Source: Bacteriovoracaceae bacterium (lineage in GTDB: Bacteria; Bdellovibrionota; Bacteriovoracia; Bacteriovoracales; Bacteriovoracaceae). Taken from it: DNA of 64,000 nucleotides. This document shows positions 1-8,391 of this stretch, one piece after another (position 1 is the stretch's first letter; each line of letters opens with the position of its first letter). The notes beneath the pieces are model-generated. The model made no database searches, was not told the origin of the DNA, and was given only the letters and a program-made list of their open reading frames with translations. The stretch lies in NCBI GenBank assembly GCA_947450475.1, contig CANFVK010000002.1, positions 248,001 to 312,000 of the forward strand. Direction: 5' to 3'. The position numbers and the translations under genes were made by a program.

Positions 1-1104
1 GGACCATCCCCTCATTGCCATGGAAAATGCCCCCATTTGGCATAGTCCCACTCCATGACCTAAACCCTCTCCTAATATGGCCAAGCCTTCTCCTTGCTTT
101 TGCAATGAAAATGTATTTGAAGGAAAAAGTTGACGACCAAAATATTTTCGTAAAATTGCTTTATCAAAAATATAAGGCCTATCATTGATATAAAAATTAA
201 CAGTATATTTGTCAATTTGATCAGGAACTAAAACGATCGAACTTAGATCTCCAGACAATTTTTCTTTCACATACCCCTGATTGCTTGCCCAATAAAAAAA
301 ACTTTTTAAGCGTTCGCCTGGGATGAAATGATTCCAGCCTTTGGGTCCTATATCGTGGCAAAAAGGACAGTTTACAGATTGATAGCCCTCTTCTTTATTG
401 TGCCAGACTTGATCAGGTCGAAGCGTTCTTCCTCCACATTTGGCATGAAAAAAAATGGGTTGGATTTGTCCAGTTTCAGTTGTAAGAACTTCTCCTTTTG
501 TATCATTGCTAGCAAGAGTTGTCGTTTCTGTAGCATCAAAAAAATTTCCACCGACTTGATGCTTTTCAGAACTTTCAAGATCGTAAAAGGCTTCTGAACC
601 CAGTTCTTTTGTAACTTGTTGAGTGCGCATTTTGTGAAGAGCATATGTTCTAGCAGCAACTGCTTGAGCTTTGAGTGCCTCAATCGGCCATTTTGGATTC
701 ATCTCTTTAGTCAGCAAAGTGCTAATATAGGCTTCCATTGGAATATCATTAATTATGTCACAACTGTCCCCTTTGGGTGATGTTACAACTTTAAAAAGCC
801 CCTGATATTTATCGTTGGCATATGACAATAATCCAGTTGGTGATTCCAAGGTCGCAAGCAAAATGGGAGTATTTTTATGCTTATTAAGGGTTGTGAATGT
901 TTCACAATTAAACTTTACCGTTTTTTTGCCAGTATATTTTTTAATGTCATCGTTAAAAATTAAATGTCTTTTAAGATCAAGACCAGTAACCATAATGCTG
1001 CGAAGTGATTTTCCAATACGAACACTAACGACCGGAACTTCTTCGTTTGAAAAAGCCAGAGATAAATGAATGGCATAGATAAATAAAAAAAATAGCCTGA
1101 GCAT
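1..1104 (-). CDS. SpoIID/LytB-domain secreted protein, C-terminus cut by window edge
   Basis: My translation of the complement is open from the ATG at 1104 to base 1 (368 codons) and continues outside the window. It starts with a signal peptide (MLRLFFLFIYAIHLSLAFS) behind a GGAG ribosome site. The SpoIID region begins near residue 115 with EAYISTLLTKEMNPKWPIEA, continues through AQAVAARTYAL, and reaches the family motif GHGVGLCQMGA next to the left edge. SpoIID/LytB enzymes are lytic transglycosylases acting on denuded peptidoglycan. In non-sporulating bacteria they are envelope proteins. The role here is inferred from the family; nothing indicates sporulation. The open frame is not in the supplied ORF list because it has no stop inside the window. 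Confidence 0.88.
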   Translation of the reverse strand, partial: MLRLFFLFIYAIHLSLAFSNEEVPVVSVRIGKSLRSIMVTGLDLKRHLIFNDDIKKYTGKKTVKFNCETFTTLNKHKNTPILLATLESPTGLLSYANDKYQGLFKVVTSPKGDSCDIINDIPMEAYISTLLTKEMNPKWPIEALKAQAVAARTYALHKMRTQQVTKELGSEAFYDLESSEKHQVGGNFFDATETTTLASNDTKGEVLTTETGQIQPIFFHAKCGGRTLRPDQVWHNKEEGYQSVNCPFCHDIGPKGWNHFIPGERLKSFFYWASNQGYVKEKLSGDLSSIVLVPDQIDKYTVNFYINDRPYIFDKAILRKYFGRQLFPSNTFSLQKQGEGLAILGEGLGHGVGLCQMGAFSMAMRGWS

Positions 1105-1202
1105 CCTACTCCAGAATCATTTTTAATTAAAAAGCTTCATCATGAAACTCTAAAATATCAATATTTATTTTAGCTTGTGTTATGGCGCCAAAACAATATC
1201 GA

Positions 1203-1847
1203 TCATATTTTCCCTACGCGCTCCATCACTTTTTGTAAATCGATCCAAGCTGTTCTTTTCATGTTGGGATTGATGATTAAAAGGTCGGGATGAAAAACTG
1301 GCATAAACTCAAAGTGAAATTTCGCTAAATTTTTTTCTAAAAAACTCCCTCTAATAGCTGACAATTTCTCTCGTCTACCCAAAAGTATGTTAGTTACTGT
1401 TGCTCCCAAGCTAACCACAACCTTGGGTCTTTTATGCTCGATAAAAGCGAGGAGCTCCAAAGTAGCCTTAGAGGGAAATTGTAAGTTTTCTTCAAGATTT
1501 TCAATTGATTCAAGTTCCTCATTGAGTGGAAAACGATAAAACTCATGGGAAGATAATTTCATTGCTTGAATCATTTTTCCCAACAAGTCCTCGCCTACAC
1601 CATCGTAATTATCACCAATAAAAACGACTTCACACAGCGAGATCGCATTTGATTGTATTTCAGTTTTTATCGATGGTTTAATTTCTGGAGTTAATTGATC
1701 TGATTTTCGCTCTACTGCAGATAGGCTTTCTTGAAAATGAAAAAACCATGCAGAATCTTTAAAAAGTGCTCCTTCAAAATTTTTAAAAAAAGGGTCACTT
1801 TCGATAGCTTTAGTTTTTTTGAGAATATTTTTAAATTTATTTTCCAT
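1203..1847 (-). CDS. Uracil-DNA-glycosylase-superfamily-like protein, degenerate
   Basis: A protein of 214 aa with the C-terminal half of a family 4/5 uracil-DNA glycosylase: a SLGATVTNILLG segment, then IRGSF, then FMPVFHPDLLIINPN followed by RTAWIDLQKVME, which matches the usual MxxFHPSYLLRNP box. The N-terminal half is unlike the family. The GEAPG catalytic box is replaced by GDNYDGVGEDLLGKMI, and the four iron-sulphur cysteines are absent. It may have lost glycosylase activity or act on another base. The start was set at ATG 1847; a TTG two codons upstream (1853) has a better-spaced GGGG. It is divergent from the small gene at 1948. Confidence 0.6.
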   Translation of the reverse strand: MENKFKNILKKTKAIESDPFFKNFEGALFKDSAWFFHFQESLSAVERKSDQLTPEIKPSIKTEIQSNAISLCEVVFIGDNYDGVGEDLLGKMIQAMKLSSHEFYRFPLNEELESIENLEENLQFPSKATLELLAFIEHKRPKVVVSLGATVTNILLGRREKLSAIRGSFLEKNLAKFHFEFMPVFHPDLLIINPNMKRTAWIDLQKVMERVGKI

Positions 1848-1947
1848 AAGCAAAATTATCCCCAACGTCTCATTTTTACTAACCAGTGTAAAGCATCTTT
1901 GCAAAAGAGCCGAAAATTTTTTAGCAACGAGAAAAAGGAGTACCTGC

Positions 1948-2160
1948 ATGTCTATGGAAACAGAATACAAGTTTGAAAATTTTCAAGAATACTTTGGTGA
2001 TATTAAAAATGTAAAAAAGATCATTAATGAATGCCAAATCTGTGGTGCGAAGCTTGTCCTTACTCATTTATCAGATTACAAAAATTTAATCATGCAAGAA
2101 TCAGCTAGATGCCCTGACTGCGGACAAGGAAATCGTAAAATAATCCACGTCATTAATTAA
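1948..2160 (+). CDS. Small protein with two CxxC pairs (zinc-ribbon-like)
   Basis: A protein of 70 aa. The start is fixed by AGGAG placed 7 to 8 bases before the ATG at 1948; the longer frame upstream has no ribosome site. Two cysteine pairs, CQIC and CPDC, lie about 28 residues apart, as in a zinc ribbon, and the end is short and basic. It ends two bases from the convergent uvrC stop. No family is recognised. Zinc binding is inferred from cysteine spacing only. Confidence 0.65.
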   Translation: MSMETEYKFENFQEYFGDIKNVKKIINECQICGAKLVLTHLSDYKNLIMQESARCPDCGQGNRKIIHVIN

Positions 2161-2161
2161 T

Positions 2162-3913
2162 TTATTTCGATTTTTTATTTCTAGGCAAGACTCTTTTGAG
2201 CTCTTCTTTATGATGTAGCTTACGAGAAAAGCGGTGTGCTTCATCCCTCATTTGAACTATTATTTTGTAGAGCGATCGATTTTGGTTTAGTAAAAATGGG
2301 TTTGATCTACCAGGTATAATCAAACGCTCCTCGCTTTTTTTAATCTCTTCATTTTTAAACCCTTCTTTTGTTCTTACTACTTTAGATTTTGCAATACCAA
2401 TTGCCGGCACGGGTATCTGCAATTCTTTTAACACTTCTTTAAAGACATTGACTTGTCCCAAACCTCCATCAACGATAAAAACATCTGGAAGATTTCCATT
2501 ATCACTTCGTCTTGTTATTAATTCTTTCATCATCGCAAAATCATTATTTCCCTCTGGTCGTTCTTCGAGATGATAATATCTATAATTTCTTTTATCAGGC
2601 TTACCATCATGAAACACGATCTGAGATGCTGTTGGGCTGGATCCCTGAAATATCGCAACATCAAAGCACTCTAGAACTACCGGACGCTCTCTAAGACCGA
2701 GGAGATCTTTAAGTTTATTGAGACCAACATAGACACTGTCTTCATGAGTCATCCTTACTCGTTGCTGCTCAAAGGCATGGTCGCGAGTTAAGTTTAGTAA
2801 TGAATCATATTTTTTAAGCGGTGGACGAACACGAATATTTTTGCTTAAAGTTTTGATTCCTGATTCAAGTAATTGATTTGAATCTTCACTCAGATGGGTG
2901 ATAATCAATTCCGGAATAGAATCATAAGTTGAAGTATAGTACTGAAAAAGATAGTTCAAAATAGTTTCTTCCGCATTTTCTTCGATATCAACATTGGAAA
3001 AGCTAAAATTTTTATGACCTAAAAGAATTCCATTTCTCATCATGTAAAGAGAAAGGTCTACTTCCAAATCTCCCTGATAGAACGCCACAATATCTATGTC
3101 TTTTTCATCGTCAAGTTCGGCATTGGCTTGTTTAAAATTGTTAGCAAATTCAATGAGAATTGCTAGATTATCTCGAATTTGAGCCGCACGTTCAAATTCT
3201 TCCTGCTCAGCTGCCTCGTGCATCTGCAATTCCAATTCTCTTAACGTTTTACTTCCATTTCCGGTAAACATATCTTTGGCAATATTTAAATCCTTGGCAT
3301 AGTCTTCCTCTGAAATATGTTGAACGCAGGGAGCGCTACACTGATTCATCTGAAACAGAATGCAAGCTTCTTTTCTTTTTTTAAAATCTGAAAGCTTACA
3401 ATCTCTTAAAGTGAAACTTTTTGTGAGAATCTGAAGTATTTGCCATATATTGCTTCCAACTACAAATGGTCCATAGACATCAAAGCCTTTGCCTCTTTTT
3501 ACTCTTCGAATAAATTCTAGCCTTGGAAATGGTTCATTGTTATTGATTACCACATAGGGATAAGACTTATCGTCCTTTAGGCGGATATTGTACTTTGGTG
3601 AGTGCTTTTTTATTAAATTATTTTCAAGAACAAAACTCTCCGCATCGTTTTCAGTCATTATGAAATCAAATTCAACGATATGAGAAACCAGTATTTCGGT
3701 TTTGGCATTTTTGGGGGAATTGTTGAAGTAGGACACGACCCTAGAACGAAGATTTTTGGCTTTTCCAACATAGATAATTTGCTCTGACTTATTTTTCATT
3801 AAGTAGCAGCCGGGTTTTGTAGGAAGTAGCCGAGCTTTATCCTCCAATTTTAGAGTAGCTGATAAGCGCTTATCACTTGGCTGATTTGATTTATCCTTTA
3901 CAGAATCATTCAC
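2162..3913 (-). CDS. uvrC: UvrC, excinuclease ABC subunit C, lacking the HhH tail
   Basis: The incision subunit of nucleotide excision repair. Visible domains are a GIY-YIG nuclease (GCYLMKNKSEQIIYVGKAKN, residues about 35-110), a central cysteine region (CKLSDFKKRKEACILFQMNQC begins similarly), a UVR UvrB-binding motif near 215-245, and the RNase H-like second nuclease with LECFDVA and DVFIVDGGLGQ. The protein stops soon after RFSRKLHHKEELKRVLPRNK, so the C-terminal helix-hairpin-helix module usual in UvrC is missing. It has about 25 extra residues at the N-terminus. Total 583 aa. The next gene begins on the other strand immediately past the stop, so no continuation is possible in another frame. 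Confidence 0.95.
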   Translation of the reverse strand: MNDSVKDKSNQPSDKRLSATLKLEDKARLLPTKPGCYLMKNKSEQIIYVGKAKNLRSRVVSYFNNSPKNAKTEILVSHIVEFDFIMTENDAESFVLENNLIKKHSPKYNIRLKDDKSYPYVVINNNEPFPRLEFIRRVKRGKGFDVYGPFVVGSNIWQILQILTKSFTLRDCKLSDFKKRKEACILFQMNQCSAPCVQHISEEDYAKDLNIAKDMFTGNGSKTLRELELQMHEAAEQEEFERAAQIRDNLAILIEFANNFKQANAELDDEKDIDIVAFYQGDLEVDLSLYMMRNGILLGHKNFSFSNVDIEENAEETILNYLFQYYTSTYDSIPELIITHLSEDSNQLLESGIKTLSKNIRVRPPLKKYDSLLNLTRDHAFEQQRVRMTHEDSVYVGLNKLKDLLGLRERPVVLECFDVAIFQGSSPTASQIVFHDGKPDKRNYRYYHLEERPEGNNDFAMMKELITRRSDNGNLPDVFIVDGGLGQVNVFKEVLKELQIPVPAIGIAKSKVVRTKEGFKNEEIKKSEERLIIPGRSNPFLLNQNRSLYKIIVQMRDEAHRFSRKLHHKEELKRVLPRNKKSK

Positions 3914-3967
3914 TTTTTATACTCTTCTAAGACTCTCTAATTAAGCACTCAATCCAAAGGTTCCAAA

Positions 3968-4396
3968 ATGGCCGAATTAAGCGTCGGAAAAGAAGTTCTC
4001 TCTCGTTGTAATAAATGTAAACTTACTCTAGCACATACTATCGTTACGATGAAAGATGCAAAGACTCCTGATAAAGTCTTGTGTAAAACTTGTAAAGGGA
4101 CCCACTCTTTTAAAGATCCAAGTGCACCCAAGGCAAAAACATCAGTCAATAAAGTAATCAAATCTGGCAGAGCTTCTTCTAAAAGACCAACTGAAAGCGT
4201 TGGTGAACTTTGGAATAAGGCCATGAGCAAAAATACTGCAAATGCCAAATCTTATTCAATAAAAGGTTCATTTATCACTGGTGATCTAATTGATCACCCA
4301 ACTTTTGGCCAGGGCATCGTTGAAAAACTCATCGATAACAATAAAATTGAAGTACTATTCCAAGACGATTATCGCACCTTAATGCATAAAAAATAA
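3968..4396 (+). CDS. CxxC zinc-finger-like protein with Tudor/SH3-like C-terminus
   Basis: A protein of 142 aa in three parts. Residues 14-45 carry two CxxC pairs (CNKC and CKTC). A lysine-, alanine- and serine-rich linker follows. The C-terminus has GDLIDHPTFGQGIVEKLIDN and ends KIEVLFQDDYRTLMHKK. The HPxFGxGxV plus xVLF pattern resembles the small barrels at the ends of UvrD/PcrA-like proteins and several delta-proteobacterial unknowns. It could bind nucleic acid or RNA polymerase, which is only an inference. An AAAGG ribosome site lies 7 bases upstream, and a strong terminator follows. Confidence 0.75.
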   Translation: MAELSVGKEVLSRCNKCKLTLAHTIVTMKDAKTPDKVLCKTCKGTHSFKDPSAPKAKTSVNKVIKSGRASSKRPTESVGELWNKAMSKNTANAKSYSIKGSFITGDLIDHPTFGQGIVEKLIDNNKIEVLFQDDYRTLMHKK

Positions 4397-4397
4397 C

Positions 4398-4430
4398 AAA
4401 AGGGAGCTCTAAGCTCCCTTTTTATTTTAT
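4398..4430 (+). terminator. Rho-independent terminator
   Basis: Stem AGGGAGCT/AGCTCCCT with loop CTA, extended by AAA/TTT pairs, followed by a T-rich run. It lies directly after the stop at 4396. The flanking A and T runs make it usable by the convergent gene as well. Confidence 0.85.
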
Positions 4431-4448
4431 CGATAATTTAAATTTTAA

Positions 4449-6380
4449 TTAAAATCCGAAACCTGCTGAAATACCACCTGAAATTCCAAATTGTCCGCTA
4501 AGTCCGCCCATTCCGTAAGCTGCACCACCATACATACCAGCTCCACCCATTCCATAAAGATCAGTGCGAGCATTCATGTAGTTTTGATAAAGCGAAGCAT
4601 TGGCCATTTGATTGGCCTGGGCATTGCCTTGGTAGCGATCATAACCTGCTTGAGCCTGGCCTTGCATTGCCATTTGAAGTTGCATTTGTTGTCCTTGTTG
4701 ACCGTAATAGCCATTGCCCATTCCCGGTACACCATAACCGCTTCCTCCACCGTAACCACCGGTGCCGCCCCAATATCCACCATTGCTGGGATATCCACCG
4801 ACTCCTATACCAGCTCCACCAGCTCCCATTCCTGGTCCATAAACTCCACCTGGGTACCCAGGATAGCCGCCACCCATGCCGCCCATACCACCAGGATATC
4901 CGCCCATGCCGCCGCCAATATTTATACCACCACCGATACCACCACCGATGTTGATTCCACCACCAATACCAATGCCTCCGCCTGGGTATCCACCCATGCC
5001 ACCAGTGCCACCAATACCACCGCCTGGGTATCCGCCCATGCCGCCGCCTGGGTATCCGCCCATGCCGCCGCCTGGGTATCCGCCCATGCCGCCGCCGGGG
5101 TATCCGCCCATGCCACCGCCAGGGTATCCGCCCATGCCACCGCCTGCATCAGGAAAACCAATACCGCCGCCAATGCCACCGCCGATACAAATGATTCCGC
5201 AACCACTCATACCGCCACCCATGCCTATACCAATTCCTCCAGGATAATTCATTCCAGGAGATCCGATTCCAATTGATCCACCTATACCGATGCCTGGGCC
5301 ATAAACTCCACCCATTCCACCGGGGTATCCGCCCATGCCTCCGCCTGGATAACCAGGGTAACCGCCCATACCACCAGTGCCACCGATGCCGCCGCCAGGG
5401 TATCCGCCCATGCCTCCGCCTGGGTAACCAGGGTATCCGCCCATACCACCAGTGCCGCCGATGCCGCCGCCAGGGTATCCCCCCATGCCGCCTCCGCCTG
5501 GATAACCAGGGTAACCGCCCATTCCGCCGCCCATGCCTCCGCCTGGGTAACCAGGGTATCCGCCCATGCCGCCGCCGATACCACCACCAGGGTATCCGCC
5601 CATGCCGATTCCACCATTTATGCCAATATTACCGTATATACCAAAGCCCGCTCCGGGCATTCCTAAACCATATCCAAGCATTCCAGCTAAACCAGAACCT
5701 AAACCAATTCCAAGTCCAGCTCCAAATCCACCGGGAGCTCCGCCCATGCCTCCCATGCCTCCCATGCCGCCGCCATAATAAGGCCCCATCATTCCACCAA
5801 GAAATCCTGGACTATAACCTGCGCTGCCAAAAGGACTGCCGAATCCACCGTATCCATTGCTTGCCATCCCACCGTAGCCGGCGTACTGACCCATGCCTGA
5901 ACCATTACACGAAGCTGCAAATTGCTGAGCCTCATCTGGCAAAATCGGGTTGGCACCTCTTTGAGTGTTGTAATCGAGATAGGAATTAAATCTATTGGTA
6001 CACATCTGGTTACCTTGGGTATACGCATTTGCCCAAGCTTCCTGAGATTTAAATTGATATTTAGCTCCAAAATAAGAGGCGCCTAAAAAAGCTAAAGGCT
6101 GAGCGACAATACCTAAGGCATCGACCCATGGATTGGACTGTTTCTCTTGCTTGAATAAACATTCAACGCAATCTACTCCTGCCTCTCCAGCTGCTCCAGC
6201 AATCTGCAACCTCAAACATGCTTGATATTCATCCTGGTAAGCTGGGTGATTCATCCCCGCGCAATCCAAGCTGCTAGCCGCCTCGGCAAAGGAACCAACC
6301 GTTAACATAGCAATCGAAATCATCGCTACTAAGTTTTTCCCTTTGATATTTAGGGTTTTCATGCTGTAAAATCCTTTCAT
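4449..6380 (-). CDS. Glycine-rich secreted repeat protein
   Basis: A protein of 643 aa. A signal peptide ends near AEAA. A short N-terminal region of about 120 residues then carries cysteines, including a CVEC pair. From about residue 180 onward the protein is almost entirely Gly, Met, Tyr, Pro and Ile in units such as GGYPGGGM and GGTGGMGGYPGYPGGG. A glutamine- and alanine-rich segment and a Gly/Phe end (SAGFGF) close it. The start at 6380 has GGAG spaced 8 bases; a second Met six codons later is possible. The function is unknown; a surface or matrix structural protein is a guess from composition. Its DNA has noticeably higher GC than its neighbours, forced by glycine and proline codons. Confidence 0.85.
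   Translation of the reverse strand: MKGFYSMKTLNIKGKNLVAMISIAMLTVGSFAEAASSLDCAGMNHPAYQDEYQACLRLQIAGAAGEAGVDCVECLFKQEKQSNPWVDALGIVAQPLAFLGASYFGAKYQFKSQEAWANAYTQGNQMCTNRFNSYLDYNTQRGANPILPDEAQQFAASCNGSGMGQYAGYGGMASNGYGGFGSPFGSAGYSPGFLGGMMGPYYGGGMGGMGGMGGAPGGFGAGLGIGLGSGLAGMLGYGLGMPGAGFGIYGNIGINGGIGMGGYPGGGIGGGMGGYPGYPGGGMGGGMGGYPGYPGGGGMGGYPGGGIGGTGGMGGYPGYPGGGMGGYPGGGIGGTGGMGGYPGYPGGGMGGYPGGMGGVYGPGIGIGGSIGIGSPGMNYPGGIGIGMGGGMSGCGIICIGGGIGGGIGFPDAGGGMGGYPGGGMGGYPGGGMGGYPGGGMGGYPGGGMGGYPGGGIGGTGGMGGYPGGGIGIGGGINIGGGIGGGINIGGGMGGYPGGMGGMGGGYPGYPGGVYGPGMGAGGAGIGVGGYPSNGGYWGGTGGYGGGSGYGVPGMGNGYYGQQGQQMQLQMAMQGQAQAGYDRYQGNAQANQMANASLYQNYMNARTDLYGMGGAGMYGGAAYGMGGLSGQFGISGGISAGFGF
5021..5140 (-). repeat. 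Five tandem 24-bp units in the glycine-rich gene
   Basis: Units begin at 5021, 5045, 5069, 5093 and 5117. Each encodes eight residues of the GGGMGGYP type on the minus strand. The first three are almost identical at DNA level and the last two carry single-base changes. A 24-bp in-frame period can expand or contract without breaking the frame. Confidence 0.9.
5338..5487 (-). repeat. Two tandem 75-bp units in the glycine-rich gene
   Basis: Units begin at 5338 and 5413, exactly 75 bases apart, and encode a 25-residue block containing GGIGGTGGMGGYPGYPGGGM. A third partial copy starts at 5491 after a 3-base insertion. This is a higher-order duplication on top of the 24-bp unit. Confidence 0.85.
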
Positions 6381-6583
6381 AAACGCTTCTCCAAATTGGA
6401 TTGTCGAGCTAAACAGTTCAACTCAATATTAATTTTCGGTAAATATTTGAGAAAAGTTTAGAGGAACTTTTATGCCTAGGGACTTTTTGCTGAAGATGGA
6501 GCTTAATTAGCTGATATCACATTGTACAGCTTAGAAGTTTTGCTTTTGTCAGCAAAATATTTAAATAAAAAGGATAGATATTT

Positions 6584-7180
6584 ATGAAAGGTTTTTTATG
6601 GACCCTAACTTTATTCTTAATTTTCACAAATTTCGCAGACGCACAAGAAGCCCCCAAAATTCCATCCGGCCTAGTTGTCAAACTAAGAGGAGAAGCTCTA
6701 TTTGAAGGAAAAAATTTAAAAGTGGGCGACATCATCGACAAAGTAGGAAAATTACAAACCAAAGAAAAATCTTTTATTCAATTAAAAATAGATAAATGGA
6801 AAAATACTATTTCCATTGGTCCAAATTCCATAATGGACTTGAATTTTAGTGATGAAAAAAAATATACACTTCAAGAAGGGTTTTGCCGCTGGAAATCGTT
6901 TGCTAAAAGTGAAACCAAGGGAAAAATATTTACCAAGACTGTTTCCATGGGTGTGCGAGGAACAGATTTTCTCATAAAGTATAATGAGACTCTAGGTGAA
7001 ACTGAAATCATTATGTTTGATGGAGAAGTGGTGATGGAAAATCTTAAAGACGTAAGTAACTCCCAGCTGCTCACAAAAGGACAATGGTGTGGAGTCGGTG
7101 GGAGATTTGGCGAAAAAATTGCTAATCCTTTAAATTTACCCAAAACTGCATTGGATTCCGCTAATCAATTTTTAGAATAA
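6584..7180 (+). CDS. Secreted FecR-domain protein
   Basis: A protein of 198 aa with a signal peptide ending near FADAQ. A FecR domain follows: GEALFEGKNLKVGDIIDKVG, a beta-rich core, and VSMGVRGTDFLIKY, the conserved VRGTxF box. In classical FecR this domain is the periplasmic part of an anti-sigma factor. Here there is no transmembrane or cytoplasmic part and no sigma gene next door, so it is more likely a free periplasmic or surface protein. AAGGA lies 9 bases upstream. It is followed after ten bases by the gene at 7191, probably in one operon. Confidence 0.82.
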   Translation: MKGFLWTLTLFLIFTNFADAQEAPKIPSGLVVKLRGEALFEGKNLKVGDIIDKVGKLQTKEKSFIQLKIDKWKNTISIGPNSIMDLNFSDEKKYTLQEGFCRWKSFAKSETKGKIFTKTVSMGVRGTDFLIKYNETLGETEIIMFDGEVVMENLKDVSNSQLLTKGQWCGVGGRFGEKIANPLNLPKTALDSANQFLE

Positions 7181-7190
7181 GGAATCATAT

Positions 7191-7769
7191 ATGATTTGGC
7201 GACCTTGGATTGAATGGTTTTCGTTGTTGCTCATTATGGGCTTTGGTGGCTACACCATGTGGGTCATAAAAAACGAAAAAAAAATTTATCTAGAAAATGC
7301 TCGAGAAATTCATTTTAAACTTTTTAAACTCTTTGTCCCGAGCTGGTGGGGTGACGTAGCGACTGAATCAAGTAACGAATTATGTTTTAAACGTGTCGAT
7401 ACTCGCTATGACTGGGAGGCTCGGTTTCAATGGAACGAGCAAGGAAATAAAAAAGACTTAATTGAATTATTTAAAGATCACATTCATGACAGAAAAATTT
7501 TATTTGATGAAGAGACTAGTATTATCTACAACCCAAGTGATTTTAAAACTGGGCCCATTATTTCAAGCGGCCGATTCGAAATCGTTAGACTAGAAGGGAC
7601 CGCGACAGCAGACCGTCAGGACAGGCTCTATTATGATGCCTTTCTTATTCGAGAAAAAAAGACGGGCGCTTTTCTTTACGCTGAAAGTAGAAGTTCTGTT
7701 TTAAATGGTTTAGTTGAAGGTCCATATTTTGAAGAAGTCATGCTTAGATTAGATCTGCTTATTACATAA
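7191..7769 (+). CDS. Membrane-anchored protein of unknown function
   Basis: A protein of 192 aa. Residues 4-24 form one N-terminal transmembrane segment (WFSLLLIMGFGGYTMWVI). The remainder is a soluble domain with many aromatic and charged residues. No known family is recognised. AAGGA precedes the ATG, and the short gap suggests it is co-transcribed with the FecR-domain gene, so it may act with it at the envelope. Confidence 0.72.
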   Translation: MIWRPWIEWFSLLLIMGFGGYTMWVIKNEKKIYLENAREIHFKLFKLFVPSWWGDVATESSNELCFKRVDTRYDWEARFQWNEQGNKKDLIELFKDHIHDRKILFDEETSIIYNPSDFKTGPIISSGRFEIVRLEGTATADRQDRLYYDAFLIREKKTGAFLYAESRSSVLNGLVEGPYFEEVMLRLDLLIT

Positions 7770-7802
7770 CATCCTCTCTACCGCGAAGGCATGAGAGGAT
7801 GT
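7769..7802. terminator. Hairpin between convergent genes, probable terminator
   Basis: A perfect 10-bp stem (ACATCCTCTC with GAGAGGATGT) and a 14-base loop sit between the convergent stops at 7769 and 7816. The T-run is poor on both strands, so termination is likely but not certain. Confidence 0.5.
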
Positions 7803-7815
7803 AAATGATTTTAAA

Positions 7816-8205
7816 TTACTTTACTTCGACAGTTATACTTGCTGAGTAATCTTCACCATAAGACTTATGAGCACCATCAGCAAATTGCAAAGTTAAAGTA
7901 TGCTTTCCGGGTTTCAAGGTTAATGTGGTCGAACTTGATCCATCGCCAAAATGCTTATGAGTTTCGTCTTTGGGGATTACTTGTCCCTTGGCCACAGCTT
8001 TTGCATCGATAATTAAATGATGATGCCCAGTCCCCTCTTTCATCGCTCCTGCCTTTTCAACTTTCATACCCTCGACGCTAAACTCGACTGGAAACGTCGC
8101 TGGGACAATTTCGCCATCGTGAGGCTTAGTAAATGCCACCTTTGTAGCTCCAAAACCAACATTTGATATCAGGGTGAGAAAAGTAAGGACCAAAATTTGC
8201 TTCAT
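7816..8205 (-). CDS. DUF4399 family secreted protein
   Basis: A protein of 129 aa, with start ATG 8205 chosen because AAGGAG lies 7 bases upstream and a clean signal peptide (MKQILVLTFLTLISNVGFGA) follows. The DUF4399 signature is clear: KVAFTKPHDGEIVPATF, then GTGHHHLIID, then LKPGKHTLTLQFADGAHKSY. The family is periplasmic and histidine-rich; its biochemical role is not established. Confidence 0.88.
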   Translation of the reverse strand: MKQILVLTFLTLISNVGFGATKVAFTKPHDGEIVPATFPVEFSVEGMKVEKAGAMKEGTGHHHLIIDAKAVAKGQVIPKDETHKHFGDGSSSTTLTLKPGKHTLTLQFADGAHKSYGEDYSASITVEVK

Positions 8206-8391
8206 TATAAACTCCTTGAATTTTGTAAAAAGATCTTCATAAGCATAATTGAGTTTGACGGCCTTGAGTATAATCAAATTCGTAAGATGATATTAAAAAA
8301 TACCCATGTAAAAAAGTCTAATAAGTAAATGAATTAAAATACGAAACCTTAAGTGCCTTATTGGTTAAACAAATCGACACTTAAAAATTGA

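Noticed and set aside
372..683. Minus-strand 103-aa open frame, and plus-strand frames at 328 and 815
   Set aside because: Shadows of the SpoIID frame, which is open across the whole region to the left edge.
1..1104. Possible frameshifted or broken SpoIID gene
   Set aside because: A single frame is open from 1104 to the edge with all motifs in phase; it is only cut by the window.
1150..1173. Inverted repeat CTAAAATA/TATTTTAG after the 1203 gene as terminator
   Set aside because: The stem is AT-only apart from one pair and lacks a clear T-run, so it is too weak to call.
5021..5140. Possible CRISPR-like regular repeats
   Set aside because: The 24-bp units are contiguous without spacers and in frame with the glycine-rich protein.
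4491..5989. Long plus-strand open frames (261 and 238 aa, and a proline-rich 123 aa) opposite the glycine-rich gene
   Set aside because: They are mirror frames of glycine codons (Pro, His, Thr and Arg runs), have no ribosome sites and no signal peptide, and the minus-strand gene explains the region.
6463..6493. GGAACTT followed by TGCTGA as an ECF promoter for the FecR-domain gene
   Set aside because: The -10 box is a poor match and the spacing is longer than at 9533.
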